This document shows, in pieces, positions 1-5,639 of a stretch of DNA of 5,854 nt. How positions within the stretch are numbered: position 1 is the first letter of the stretch; each line of letters begins with the position of its first letter. The stretch comes from Nitrospirota bacterium. Lineage in GTDB: Bacteria > Nitrospinota > Nitrospinia > Nitrospinales > Nitrospinaceae. Location: positions 1-5,854 of the forward strand of contig QIDN01000466.1 of the NCBI GenBank assembly GCA_003229345.1. Direction: 5' to 3'. A model generated the notes under the pieces. That model saw only the letters and a list, made by a program, of their open reading frames with translations. It ran no database searches and was not told the DNA's origin. The position numbers were made by a program, and so were the translations under genes.

Positions 1-1
1 T

Positions 2-70
2 TGCCTCGGTGCGTTGGGGGCAATGGTGGACCGAACTGCCGCCGGCTTCCAGAAAGGAATAAGAACCTGA
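2..70 (+). CDS. 3' end of an unidentified upstream gene (partial, tentative)
   Basis: A reading frame is open from the window edge and ends in a TGA whose last base is the A of the ATG that starts the next gene (a TGATG overlap). This arrangement is typical of translationally coupled operon genes. The visible C-terminal residues include GALGAMVDRTAAGFQKGIRT. They are too few to assign a family. A second frame (3-62) is also open from the edge and ends in TAA at 60-62, and codon third-position composition does not separate the two. The upstream gene could therefore end at either place. The AAAGGA at 53-58 that serves the next gene would lie inside this coding tail. Confidence 0.3.
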   Translation, partial: CLGALGAMVDRTAAGFQKGIRT

Positions 71-1119
71 TGAACCTGACGACTCTTCCACGCTCTCTGG
101 CCCTGGGCCTGGTACTCACCCTCACCCTGCCGGCCACGGCTCCTGCGGAGCCGTTCCAGGTCAACGGAAAACCCATTCCCGATAAAGTCGCGTCGGTCAA
201 TGGGATCGCCCTGGATTCGCAATTGCTGATCAGCGAGATCAAAGTCTACCGCCTGATGAACCGGCAACAGAACAAAACACTCACCGAAAAAGAGATGGCT
301 GAGTTTTCCCATCAGGCGCTGTCCCGGCTGGTGGACCAGGAATTGATTTATCAGCAGGGCCACAAGAAGAATATCCGCATTGAACCCAAACTATTGGAGC
401 AGAGGGTGGCGGAAGTCCGCAAACAGTTTCCCTCCGAGCAAATGCTCCAAACCGCGCTGGATATGCAGGGGCTGACGATGGACCTGCTCAAAACCAAATT
501 TGAAAAACAAATGGTGGAGGAGGCGATCATCCGCCAGGAAGTGGTTCCGAATGTGAAGGTGAGCGATTCGGAAGTGGAGGCCTTTTACCGGAAGCACCGG
601 GACAGATTCCGGACCCCAAAGCAATACGAGGTCTATCATATCTTCATCGCCGCCCTGCAACCGAATGCGCACGGCAAAACCATCGATGACCCTGCCCTGC
701 GCAAAAAGGCAGAGCGTTTAAACGTCCTGTTGGATCAGGACGCGGCAGAAAAAAGCCGGAGTTTGGATTATCAACTGCAGGATGGAGCGGACTTCGCGGC
801 ACTGGCTAGAGAACATTCTGAAGATGGCAAGAGTGGCGCCAAGGGTGGAAGTTGGGGAACGGTGGCATTGAGCGAGTTACCGGAGTCTCTGGCCAGTGAA
901 TTAAAAAAGCTGAAACAAAATGAAATCAGCGGGCCCATCCGCTCCCCTTACGGATATCATATTCTGAAATGGACGAAAATCATTCCTGCGGGACATGTGA
1001 AGCTATCCGAGGTTAAAACAGATATCATGAACTCACTGTTGCGGGAAAAAACCCTGGGCGCGCATCAGAAGATGGTCTCCAAAATGAGGGAGCAGGCGGA
1101 CATCCAGCTTTTTTATTGA
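70..1119 (+). CDS. Secreted peptidyl-prolyl cis-trans isomerase, SurA/PrsA-like (parvulin family)
   Basis: A 349-residue periplasmic foldase with a SurA-type layout. Residues 1-26 are a signal peptide: a short N-terminus with one Arg, the hydrophobic run LALGLVLTLTL, and an APA|E cleavage site after residue 26. Residues 35-180 form an N-terminal chaperone-like helical region beginning KVASVNG. Residues 185-304 form one rotamase (PPIC) domain. Its hallmarks are YEVYHIFIA (186-194), ADFAALAREHS (240-250), GAKGGSWG (256-263) and SPYGYHILK (292-300), with the conserved His at 190 and 297. The family helps outer-membrane or secreted proteins fold. There is only one rotamase domain, where E. coli SurA has two, so it resembles short SurA or PrsA/PpiC types. 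The stretch between HIFIA and ADFAALA is about 45 residues, longer than in minimal parvulins. The ATG at 70 is chosen over the in-frame TTG at 1 because it places the signal peptide at the N-terminus and has AAAGGA 11 bases upstream. Confidence 0.9.
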   Translation: MNLTTLPRSLALGLVLTLTLPATAPAEPFQVNGKPIPDKVASVNGIALDSQLLISEIKVYRLMNRQQNKTLTEKEMAEFSHQALSRLVDQELIYQQGHKKNIRIEPKLLEQRVAEVRKQFPSEQMLQTALDMQGLTMDLLKTKFEKQMVEEAIIRQEVVPNVKVSDSEVEAFYRKHRDRFRTPKQYEVYHIFIAALQPNAHGKTIDDPALRKKAERLNVLLDQDAAEKSRSLDYQLQDGADFAALAREHSEDGKSGAKGGSWGTVALSELPESLASELKKLKQNEISGPIRSPYGYHILKWTKIIPAGHVKLSEVKTDIMNSLLREKTLGAHQKMVSKMREQADIQLFY

Positions 1120-1182
1120 GAGCCACTCACCCCAAACCGCATAGAACGCGGATGAATCTATATTTGGGCTCCCCTTTAAATC

Positions 1183-2181
1183 ATGAAAACATTGGTTACA
1201 GGCACGACGGGTTTTATCGGGGCGTCTCTGGTACGCGAATTGATCGCGGACGGGCGGGACGTGCGCGTACTGGTGCGCCCCAACGCCGACCTGTTGAACA
1301 TCGATGGGTTGAAAGTCGAAGTAGTACACGGGGATTTGCGCAACCGCGCCTCACTCGACGCCGCTTTGAAGGGGTGCGATGTGTTGTATCACATCGCGGC
1401 GTATTACAGCTTATGGAGCCGCGACAAGCGGATGATGTACGACATCAACGTGCAGGGCACCCGCAACATCCTTGAAGCGGCGATGAATGCCTCCATCCGC
1501 AAAGTAGTTTACACCAGCACGGTCGGTTGCATCGGCCTGTGGCCGGACGGACGCCCCGCCGACGAACAGACGCCGCTGGACCCGGCGATTCTGTGCAACG
1601 ATTACAAACTGTCCAAGTACCAGGCCGAACAGGCGGCTCTCGAATTTGCCGGTCAGGGATTGCCGGTGGTGATTGTCAACCCCAGCGCTCCGGTCGGCCC
1701 GCGGGACATCAAGCCAACGCCTACGGGTCAGCTCATCCTCGATTTTGTAAACGGCAAAATGCCCGCTTATCTGAATACCGGTTTGAACCTGATCGACGTC
1801 CGGGACTGCGCCCGTGGCCATATCCTGGCGGAGCATAAAGGGAAAATCGGGGAGCGCTACATTCTGGGCAACCGCAACATGTCTCTGCATGAAATTCTGC
1901 TGGCCCTGGAGAAGATCACCGGCATCAAGGCACCGGGCATCCAAATGCCTTACTGGGTGGCGTATGCCGCAGGCTGGGTGTGCGAAACCGTTTCCGATTT
2001 CATTACTCACCAACCTCCTGCGGTTCCTTTGGCCGGGGTGAAAATGGCAAAACATTTGATGTATTTCGATGCATCCAAAGCCGTGCGCGAACTGGGCCTG
2101 CCGCAGAACTCCGTGGAACACGCCCTGGAGGACGCGGTCCGCTGGATGCGGGATCATGAAAAGCTCCAAGCCGTACAATAA
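1183..2181 (+). CDS. hpnA: Hopanoid-associated sugar epimerase HpnA-like (extended SDR, NAD-dependent)
   Basis: A 332-residue cytoplasmic extended short-chain dehydrogenase/reductase. The Rossmann dinucleotide motif TGTTGFIG (6-13, GxxGxxG) is at the very N-terminus. It is followed by RVLVRPNADLLNI (28-40), the acidic turn VVHGDLRN (47-54), the NAD-ring motif YHIAAYYSLWSRD (69-81) and the active site Ser/Thr in YTSTVG (110-115), with Y141 and K145 as YxxxK. The N-terminus, the AAYYSLW segment and the overall length match the hopanoid-associated sugar epimerase family. HpnA is linked to hopanoid clusters and thought to act in side-chain modification, but its exact substrate is not fixed by sequence. 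No hpnC/D/E or squalene-hopene cyclase gene is in the window, so the hopanoid role is inferred from similarity alone. It lies 63 bp after the foldase gene and may share its transcript. No clear Shine-Dalgarno precedes the ATG; the start is set by the Rossmann motif. A different NAD-dependent epimerase or reductase (dihydroflavonol-reductase-like) is the main alternative. Confidence 0.83.
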   Translation: MKTLVTGTTGFIGASLVRELIADGRDVRVLVRPNADLLNIDGLKVEVVHGDLRNRASLDAALKGCDVLYHIAAYYSLWSRDKRMMYDINVQGTRNILEAAMNASIRKVVYTSTVGCIGLWPDGRPADEQTPLDPAILCNDYKLSKYQAEQAALEFAGQGLPVVIVNPSAPVGPRDIKPTPTGQLILDFVNGKMPAYLNTGLNLIDVRDCARGHILAEHKGKIGERYILGNRNMSLHEILLALEKITGIKAPGIQMPYWVAYAAGWVCETVSDFITHQPPAVPLAGVKMAKHLMYFDASKAVRELGLPQNSVEHALEDAVRWMRDHEKLQAVQ

Positions 2182-2203
2182 ACACGGGTCTTTTGCATCC
2201 GTA

Positions 2204-2252
2204 TCACCCTGAGTCCTTCGACAAGCTCAGGACAGGCTCTGTCGAAGGGTGA
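2204..2252 (+). repeat. REP-like imperfect palindrome (stem-loop repeat)
   Basis: An imperfect inverted repeat occupies the gap between hpnA and the carotenoid gene. The outer arms TCACCC (2204-2209) and GGGTGA (2247-2252) pair. The inner arms CCTTCGACA (2215-2223) and TGTCGAAGG (2240-2248) pair over 9 bp (with G2247 and G2248 shared between the alternative pairings). The loop contains AGCTCAGGACAGGCTC, whose AGC and GCT can pair further. The core words TTCGACA, GCTCAGG and ACAGGCT are, from memory, those of a dispersed palindromic repeat seen between genes in many unrelated bacterial genomes. In this position it may work as a transcript-end or RNA-stabilising hairpin. There is no T-run, so it is not a standard intrinsic terminator. 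Confidence 0.75.
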
Positions 2253-2289
2253 CAATCTTATGTGAGGGATACCTTTACCACGAGACCTT

Positions 2290-3117
2290 ATGGAATTCTT
2301 CGAGCTGTTATGGGGAACCGTTTTACTGCGTCCCTATGTATTTATTTTTCTCTTGAGTTATCTGGGTATCGCCGTCCTCCATATCGGCGTTCAGCGGTCG
2401 ATCCTTTTTACCATCCTGGGATTCGGCATCGCGTTCATGGCGGAATATTCCTCGACCCGCAACGGGTTCCCCTTCGGATTTTACAGCTATATCGAAACAA
2501 CCCGTGATCGGGAACTGTGGTTTTCAAATGTCCCCTTCATGGACTCCATTTCTTTCTGTTTTCTGTCTTATGTCAGCTATACCTTGAGCCTGTTCCTGTG
2601 GTGTCCGTTGAAAAAACGCGGATGGGATATTCGGCTGGTGGAGACGAACGCCGTCAAGCATTCCTGGCGGGTCATCCTGACCGGAGCAGTATTGATGATG
2701 ATGTTGGATGTGGTGATCGATCCTGTTTCGTTTTTGGGCGACCGCTGGTTTCTGGGACAAATTTATACCTACCAAGAGCAGGGAGAATATTTTAATATCC
2801 CGCTCACCAATTTCGCCGGCTGGTTTGTCGTGGGACTCACCATTCTTTTTTGCTTTACGCGAATCGACGCCTGGCTGACGCGCCGGGGATTCCGGGATAT
2901 AGGAATGCGGCAGGTGCCTGGGCAGGCCCTTCTGGGATTGGCGGTGTACTTTGGTGTTTTGGTATTTACCCTGGGAGTGACATTTTATATCGGAGAATTT
3001 TTCATGGGGCTCAGCGGGTTGGGCGTGACGCTTTTACTTTTATCCCTCCCTCTGGTCAAAGTCTTCCAAAAAGAAAGGGTATCGAAATCGGCAGATTCAC
3101 CGGTAATTGGTGAATGA
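2290..3117 (+). CDS. Carotenoid biosynthesis membrane protein, CruF/DUF422 family
   Basis: A 275-residue integral membrane protein with about seven hydrophobic helices (roughly 12-33, 36-52, 82-104, 127-148, 172-190, 211-232 and 240-257). The conserved polar signature of the DUF422 (PF04240) carotenoid family is present: an Ala-Glu after the second helix (E52), NGFPFGFYSY (58-67), VPFMD (81-85), the acidic MLDVVIDPVSFLGDRW (138-153) and IPLTNFAGWFVV (170-181). Characterised relatives are CruF-type C-1',2' hydratases that add water across the psi end group of acyclic carotenoids such as lycopene derivatives. The conserved Asp residues probably form the active site. Substrate and end product cannot be read from the sequence, and no other carotenoid gene is nearby. 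The ATG at 2290 has only a weak GAGA at 2282-2285, so translation initiation looks poor. The preceding gap holds the palindromic repeat. The 3' end overlaps yajQ, on the other strand, by 21 bp. Confidence 0.82.
   Translation: MEFFELLWGTVLLRPYVFIFLLSYLGIAVLHIGVQRSILFTILGFGIAFMAEYSSTRNGFPFGFYSYIETTRDRELWFSNVPFMDSISFCFLSYVSYTLSLFLWCPLKKRGWDIRLVETNAVKHSWRVILTGAVLMMMLDVVIDPVSFLGDRWFLGQIYTYQEQGEYFNIPLTNFAGWFVVGLTILFCFTRIDAWLTRRGFRDIGMRQVPGQALLGLAVYFGVLVFTLGVTFYIGEFFMGLSGLGVTLLLLSLPLVKVFQKERVSKSADSPVIGE
3095..3115. terminator. Hairpin in the convergent overlap, possible bidirectional 3'-end structure
   Basis: The perfect arms ATTCACC (3095-3101) and GGTGAAT (3109-3115) enclose a 7-base loop. The hairpin lies in the 21-bp overlap of the carotenoid gene and yajQ. 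It contains the yajQ stop (TGA, read on the minus strand at 3097-3099) and the first base of the carotenoid gene stop (3115-3117). A T8 run lies on the plus strand at 3137-3144, and a T-rich stretch lies on the minus-strand side at about 3065-3076, each roughly 20 bases away. That is too far for a textbook intrinsic terminator. Transcript termination or 3'-end protection is an inference. Confidence 0.35.
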
Positions 3118-3594
3118 CATGGCGATCTTGAAATCCTTTTTTTTGAGCTCGGCCATGACCTCCTGCAAATCGTCCCGGTTTTTCCCGGAAACCCGCACCA
3201 GATCGTCCATCACCTGCCCTTGGACTTTGATCTTCATTCCCTTGATGGCTTTAACGATTTCCTTTCCCTTTTCCTGAGGAATTCCCTGTTGCAGTTGGAT
3301 CGTCTGGCGCACGGTGTTCCCGCCTGCGGCCTCTACCTTGCCGTAACTGAGTGACTTGAGTGAAACTTTACGCTTGATCAGTTTGCTTTCCAGAGTATCG
3401 ACGACCGATTTCATTTTATGGTCATCGTCAGAAACCAGGTTGAGTGCGGGAGCTTTCTCGTCGAGGGAAATCTCACTTTTACTGCCTTTGAAGTCAAACC
3501 GCTGACGAATTTCCATCATCGCCTGGGCGATAGCGTTTTTTACTTCCTGCAGATCTACATTCGAAACAATGTCAAAGGAACAATTTTTTGCCAT
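3097..3594 (-). CDS. yajQ: YajQ family nucleotide-binding protein (UPF0234)
   Basis: A 165-residue cytoplasmic protein of the YajQ family, the family's usual length (about 160-165). The signature segments are SFDIVSNVDLQEVKNA near the N-terminus (6-21), RFDFKGSKSEI (32-42), a middle segment with KRKVSLKSLSYGKVEAA (74-90) and VRQTIQLQQGI (95-105), then QGQVMDDLVRVSGKNRDDLQ (125-144) and the terminal FTNYR. Family members bind nucleotides, and some bind cyclic di-GMP and act with a transcription factor; no such partner gene is visible here. The start is the ATG at 3594, because AGGA (3605-3608 on the minus strand) lies 10 bases upstream. The in-frame GTG at 3600 would leave only 4 bases. It lies 60 bp downstream of a small membrane-protein gene on the same strand, so the two are probably co-transcribed. 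An A8 run near the 3' end encodes Lys-Lys-Lys and could be prone to slippage. Confidence 0.95.
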   Translation of the reverse strand: MAKNCSFDIVSNVDLQEVKNAIAQAMMEIRQRFDFKGSKSEISLDEKAPALNLVSDDDHKMKSVVDTLESKLIKRKVSLKSLSYGKVEAAGGNTVRQTIQLQQGIPQEKGKEIVKAIKGMKIKVQGQVMDDLVRVSGKNRDDLQEVMAELKKKDFKIAMSFTNYR

Positions 3595-3604
3595 GGTCAC
3601 CGTG

Positions 3605-3608
3605 TCCT
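3605..3608 (-). promoter_or_regulatory. Ribosome binding site deciding the yajQ start
   Basis: AGGA on the minus strand sits 10 bases before the ATG at 3594 but only 4 bases before the in-frame GTG at 3600. The ATG is therefore the more likely start, giving MAKNCSFDIVS, close to the short N-terminus usual in the family. Confidence 0.5.
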
Positions 3609-3654
3609 GTACAATGAATAAAAGAGAATTAGCTCTGTCCCGGGAAGGCAGAGG

Positions 3655-3882
3655 TCAATGCATCTTGGTGTTCATATAAAATCCGTAAACAAACATGATG
3701 ATGGCTGCAATAATGATGGAGTCGTCAATCAAAATCTCTTTCCAGCTCGGGGAACTGTCATGAAGCAACCAGGGTACCGCTATGAACAGAATGCTCACAA
3801 ACCCGATCGCCAGCAATCCCAGGATGGAATATATCAGTAATTTATCATTGATTGGGGTTTCGGGTTTCTCTGGATCATCCAT
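3655..3882 (-). CDS. Small two-helix membrane protein of unknown function
   Basis: I do not recognise the family. The 75-residue product begins MDDPEKPETPIND, an acidic soluble N-terminus. It has one strongly hydrophobic helix (about 15-38, KLLIYSILGLLAIGFVSILF then AVPWLL) and a polar linker with DSSPSWKEILIDD. A second helix (about 53-69, SIIIAAIIMFVYGFY) follows, and it ends NTKMH. The likely topology is two transmembrane helices with both ends on the same side. The frame stays open upstream to an ATG at 3939, but that would run into the divergent LOG gene start. AGGAG (3889-3893, minus strand) lies 6 bases before the ATG at 3882 and 3 bases before an adjacent ATG at 3885, so 3882 is preferred. 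It sits 60 bp upstream of yajQ in the same direction, suggesting a two-gene unit. The clear ribosome site and coherent helices support a real gene. Confidence 0.7.
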   Translation of the reverse strand: MDDPEKPETPINDKLLIYSILGLLAIGFVSILFIAVPWLLHDSSPSWKEILIDDSIIIAAIIMFVYGFYMNTKMH

Positions 3883-3938
3883 CATCCACTCCTGGTTCAA
3901 TTCAAACTCAAAAATAATCGATTCAACGGAGAAGTGCA
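3883..3938. promoter_or_regulatory. Divergent intergenic region between the small membrane protein gene and the LOG gene
   Basis: Only 56 bases separate the two divergent starts, so both promoters must lie here or reach into the neighbouring genes. The stretch is AT-rich and holds an AATAAT at 3913-3918 (plus strand), a possible -10 for the LOG gene, but with no convincing -35 at the right distance. On the minus strand a TTGAAT (3921-3926) resembles a -35, without a good partner. Each gene has its own Shine-Dalgarno at the edges: AGGAG at 3889-3893 on the minus strand and GGAG at 3928-3931 on the plus strand. Promoter placement is uncertain. Confidence 0.35.
3889..3893 (-). promoter_or_regulatory. 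Shine-Dalgarno site setting the start of the small membrane protein
   Basis: A perfect AGGAG on the minus strand stands 6 bases before the ATG at 3882 (3 bases before the ATG at 3885). It rules against the upstream ATG at 3939, which would make an 18-19-residue longer protein overlapping the divergent gene's start codon. Confidence 0.65.
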
Positions 3939-4961
3939 ATGGCTAAATCGAATTACAGCGTTGGAGACCCCAAAGCCGAACAAATGATTCAGGACCTGGT
4001 GGACTTCTGCGACAACTCCGTGGTGCCGGACCTTTTGAAGGAAATCCTGACAACCGTTGTGAAAATGGGCATGGAGCATAAGGACCGTGGGGATTTCAAA
4101 TTAACGAACAACACTCTCAAGGAACTGCGTCATGCCTATCGGGTGTTTCTGCCCTATCGCGGAAAACGCAAAGTGGTGATCTTCGGTTCCGCACGAACTC
4201 CGGAATCCGATCCCAGTTATCAGATGGCCCTGGAAACGGCACGGGCAGTGGTCGAGAAAGGGCATATGGTCATCACCGGTGCTGGCGGAGGTATTATGGA
4301 AGCCGCCAACCGGGGTGCCGGCAGGGAAAATAGTTTCGGTATCAACATCAGACGCGCCAACCTCCATATCGAGGGCGATTCCAAACTGATGCAATTCAAA
4401 TATTTTTTCACCCGCAAGCTCATATTCATCAAGGAATCAGACGCCACCATTCTCTTCCCCGGAGGATTTGGCACCCTCGATGAAGGGTTCGAAAACCTCA
4501 CTTTATTCCAAACCGGCAAATGCATGCCTCGCCCGATTATTCTGGTGGAACCCAAAAATGAAACCTACTGGGAAAGCCTCGTTCGCCAACTCGAGGAAGA
4601 ACTCCTGCCCAGGGGATACATCTCGTCCATTGATATGAATCTGTTTCACATCTCTCATTCAGTAGAGGATGCGGTTCAACATCTTGAGGATTACTATCGC
4701 TATTACCATTCCCTGCGCTATGTCAACAAGTTCACCGTTCTCCGTTTCACCAAGGCTCTATCTCCGGCGGTGGTGGCATACCTGAACCATGAGTTCCGGG
4801 ATATTCTCAGAGAGGGAGAGTTCCAGACATCGGAGGCGTTGGACTCTGAAAAAGCCCAGAACGAATTTCCCGAACTGCCGCGGCTGGTTTTTCAGTTCAA
4901 CAAACAACATTTTGGACGTTTGAACGAAATGATTCTGTGGATTAACCGAAACCTGATCTAG
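3939..4961 (+). CDS. LOG family nucleotide 5'-monophosphate phosphoribohydrolase (TIGR00730-type Rossmann protein)
   Basis: A 340-residue cytoplasmic protein. Residues 1-75 form a helical N-terminal extension and about 76-250 the LOG Rossmann domain: KVVIFGSARTPESD (78-91), ITGAGGGIMEAANRGAG (112-128), FFTRKLIF (156-163, catalytic-type R159) and PGGFGTLDEGFE (174-185, PGGxGTxxE with E182). Enzymes of this family split the N-glycosidic bond of nucleoside 5'-monophosphates to release the base and ribose 5-phosphate. Plant and some bacterial members activate cytokinins, and others act on purine or pyrimidine nucleotides. Older records call them lysine decarboxylases, which the motifs do not support. 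A 90-residue C-terminal part (from YYHSLRYV, 255-262) is absent from the short (about 190-residue) LOG proteins but occurs in long bacterial versions. The substrate is not predictable from the sequence. The ATG start has GGAG 7 bases upstream. The gene is divergent from the small membrane protein gene. Confidence 0.9.
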   Translation: MAKSNYSVGDPKAEQMIQDLVDFCDNSVVPDLLKEILTTVVKMGMEHKDRGDFKLTNNTLKELRHAYRVFLPYRGKRKVVIFGSARTPESDPSYQMALETARAVVEKGHMVITGAGGGIMEAANRGAGRENSFGINIRRANLHIEGDSKLMQFKYFFTRKLIFIKESDATILFPGGFGTLDEGFENLTLFQTGKCMPRPIILVEPKNETYWESLVRQLEEELLPRGYISSIDMNLFHISHSVEDAVQHLEDYYRYYHSLRYVNKFTVLRFTKALSPAVVAYLNHEFRDILREGEFQTSEALDSEKAQNEFPELPRLVFQFNKQHFGRLNEMILWINRNLI

Positions 4962-5234
4962 CCTTTTCAAAAAACCCCGTAAGTGGGTTCTAACAGGGAA
5001 CATTCTTGGATTCGTTATAAATTTTATACTTTCCTCCGCTTGATTTATCATTTTTTGCACATTCCCCTTTCATCTCTCCCATCTCCAATCATTTTCAAAA
5101 ATTTAAAATTACTTGATTTTGAGCGGTTTACAAGCAAACGCCGGCCTCCACTACGTATTGGCCAGCGTTTTGCAACATGTCTGGGTATATATCCACTTTA
5201 TTAAACCTCAAACATTCTCGGGGGAGATTGAACT
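4962..5234. other. AT-rich spacer without a recognisable gene
   Basis: The 273 bases between the LOG gene and the cNMP-binding gene hold no credible coding sequence. A 73-residue frame (4983-5204) lacks a ribosome site and family resemblance. The spacer begins with a weak 5-bp hairpin, AACCC (4973-4977) with GGGTT (4985-4989), lacking a T-run. It continues through an AT-rich stretch (5010-5120) with TATAAA- and TATACT-like words but no well-spaced -35 partner. It ends with a strong inverted repeat (5134-5173) and the ribosome site of the next gene. The promoter for the next gene presumably lies here but I cannot place it. Confidence 0.6.
5134..5173. repeat. Inverted repeat / stem-loop upstream of the cNMP-binding gene
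   Basis: The left arm GCAAACGCCGGCC (5134-5146) pairs with the right arm GGCCAGCGTTTTGC (5160-5173) around a 13-base loop. The stem has one C-A mismatch (5142/5164) and one bulged T among the T's at 5168-5171, leaving 12 paired positions. It is the most stable structure in the spacer, about 60 bases before the ATG at 5235. No T-run follows, so a terminator for the LOG gene is doubtful. It could be a leader structure, an operator or a leftover of a small palindromic element. Confidence 0.6.
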
Positions 5235-5618
5235 ATGACAGCAACTCAATATATGAAAAAAGGACAGATTGTTTTCCACGAAGGCAGCCGTAGTGACTTC
5301 GCATTTATTATCGAGAACGGCCAGGTGGAAATATCCCGAAAACGCAGGGATGGCAATATTGAGGTTATCGATATTTTAGGACGCAACGATATCTTCGGAG
5401 AAATAGGAATGATTGATGGCGGGCCCCGCTCGGCCACGGTCACGGCCCTGGAAAACAGCAAGGTCACTATGATCTCACGCGAAGATTTAAATATAATGTC
5501 TCGCAAGGATCCCAACGCCTGGTTTCCCATTATAAAAGCGCTGTCAGCTCGATTGCGGCGTACCGCAACTAAGGAAAAAAAGTATCTTAGAAATGCGAAT
5601 CTGGTTCGCCAAAGTTAA
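5235..5618 (+). CDS. Stand-alone cyclic nucleotide-binding (CNB, CAP-type) domain protein
   Basis: A 127-residue protein consisting almost entirely of one CNB beta-roll. The N-terminal MKKGQIVFHEGSRSD (7-21) and FAFIIENGQVEIS (22-34) match the first strands of the fold. VIDILGRNDIFGEIGMI (44-60) leads into the phosphate-binding cassette FGEIGMIDGGPRSATVTA (54-71), with the ligand-contacting pattern Glu56, Arg65 and Ser66. The helical tail (about 82-127) is rich in Arg and Lys. Such domains bind cAMP or cGMP and usually switch an attached output, but no helix-turn-helix, kinase or channel domain is fused here. It may act by binding a partner protein, or bind no nucleotide. GGGGAG (5221-5226) lies 8 bases before the ATG, a strong ribosome site. 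The frame is complete and ends in TAA, and the product is about half the length of a CRP regulator, so it is not a full transcription factor. Confidence 0.88.
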   Translation: MTATQYMKKGQIVFHEGSRSDFAFIIENGQVEISRKRRDGNIEVIDILGRNDIFGEIGMIDGGPRSATVTALENSKVTMISREDLNIMSRKDPNAWFPIIKALSARLRRTATKEKKYLRNANLVRQS

Positions 5619-5639
5619 CCGGCCTTTCTTTTGACTTGG

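Noticed and set aside
1137..1151. Small hairpin CCGC/GCGG between the foldase gene and hpnA
   Set aside because: Only 4 bp of stem and no T-run; likely chance.
1411..2178. A long open frame (255 codons) on the minus strand opposite hpnA
   Set aside because: It mirrors the codon pattern of hpnA, is His/Arg/Gln-rich without a recognisable fold, and has no family resemblance. The plus-strand protein has complete SDR motifs.
3886..3939. Longer version of the small membrane protein starting at 3939
   Set aside because: It would overlap the start of the divergent LOG gene, and the AGGAG at 3889-3893 lies inside this extension, placed for the internal ATG.
4973..4989. Intrinsic terminator after the LOG gene
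   Set aside because: The stem is only 5 bp (AACCC/GGGTT) with a 7-base loop and no T-run follows, so the evidence is too weak.
5016..5030. TATAAA and TATACT words as a -10 for the cNMP-binding gene
   Set aside because: No -35-like hexamer occurs 16-18 bases upstream; the TTGGAT at 5006-5011 is only 13 bases from TATACT. Such words are expected by chance in AT-rich DNA.
5127..5180. Integron attC-like site formed by the inverted repeat
   Set aside because: The paired outer and inner core motifs (GTTRRRY and RYYYAAC) are not present in the right places, and no integrase or gene-cassette structure is seen.
4983..5204. A 73-codon frame in the spacer before the cNMP-binding gene
   Set aside because: It has a GTG start with no ribosome site, contains the 5134-5173 palindrome, and its composition (Leu/Phe/Pro/Arg-rich) looks like translated AT-rich spacer.
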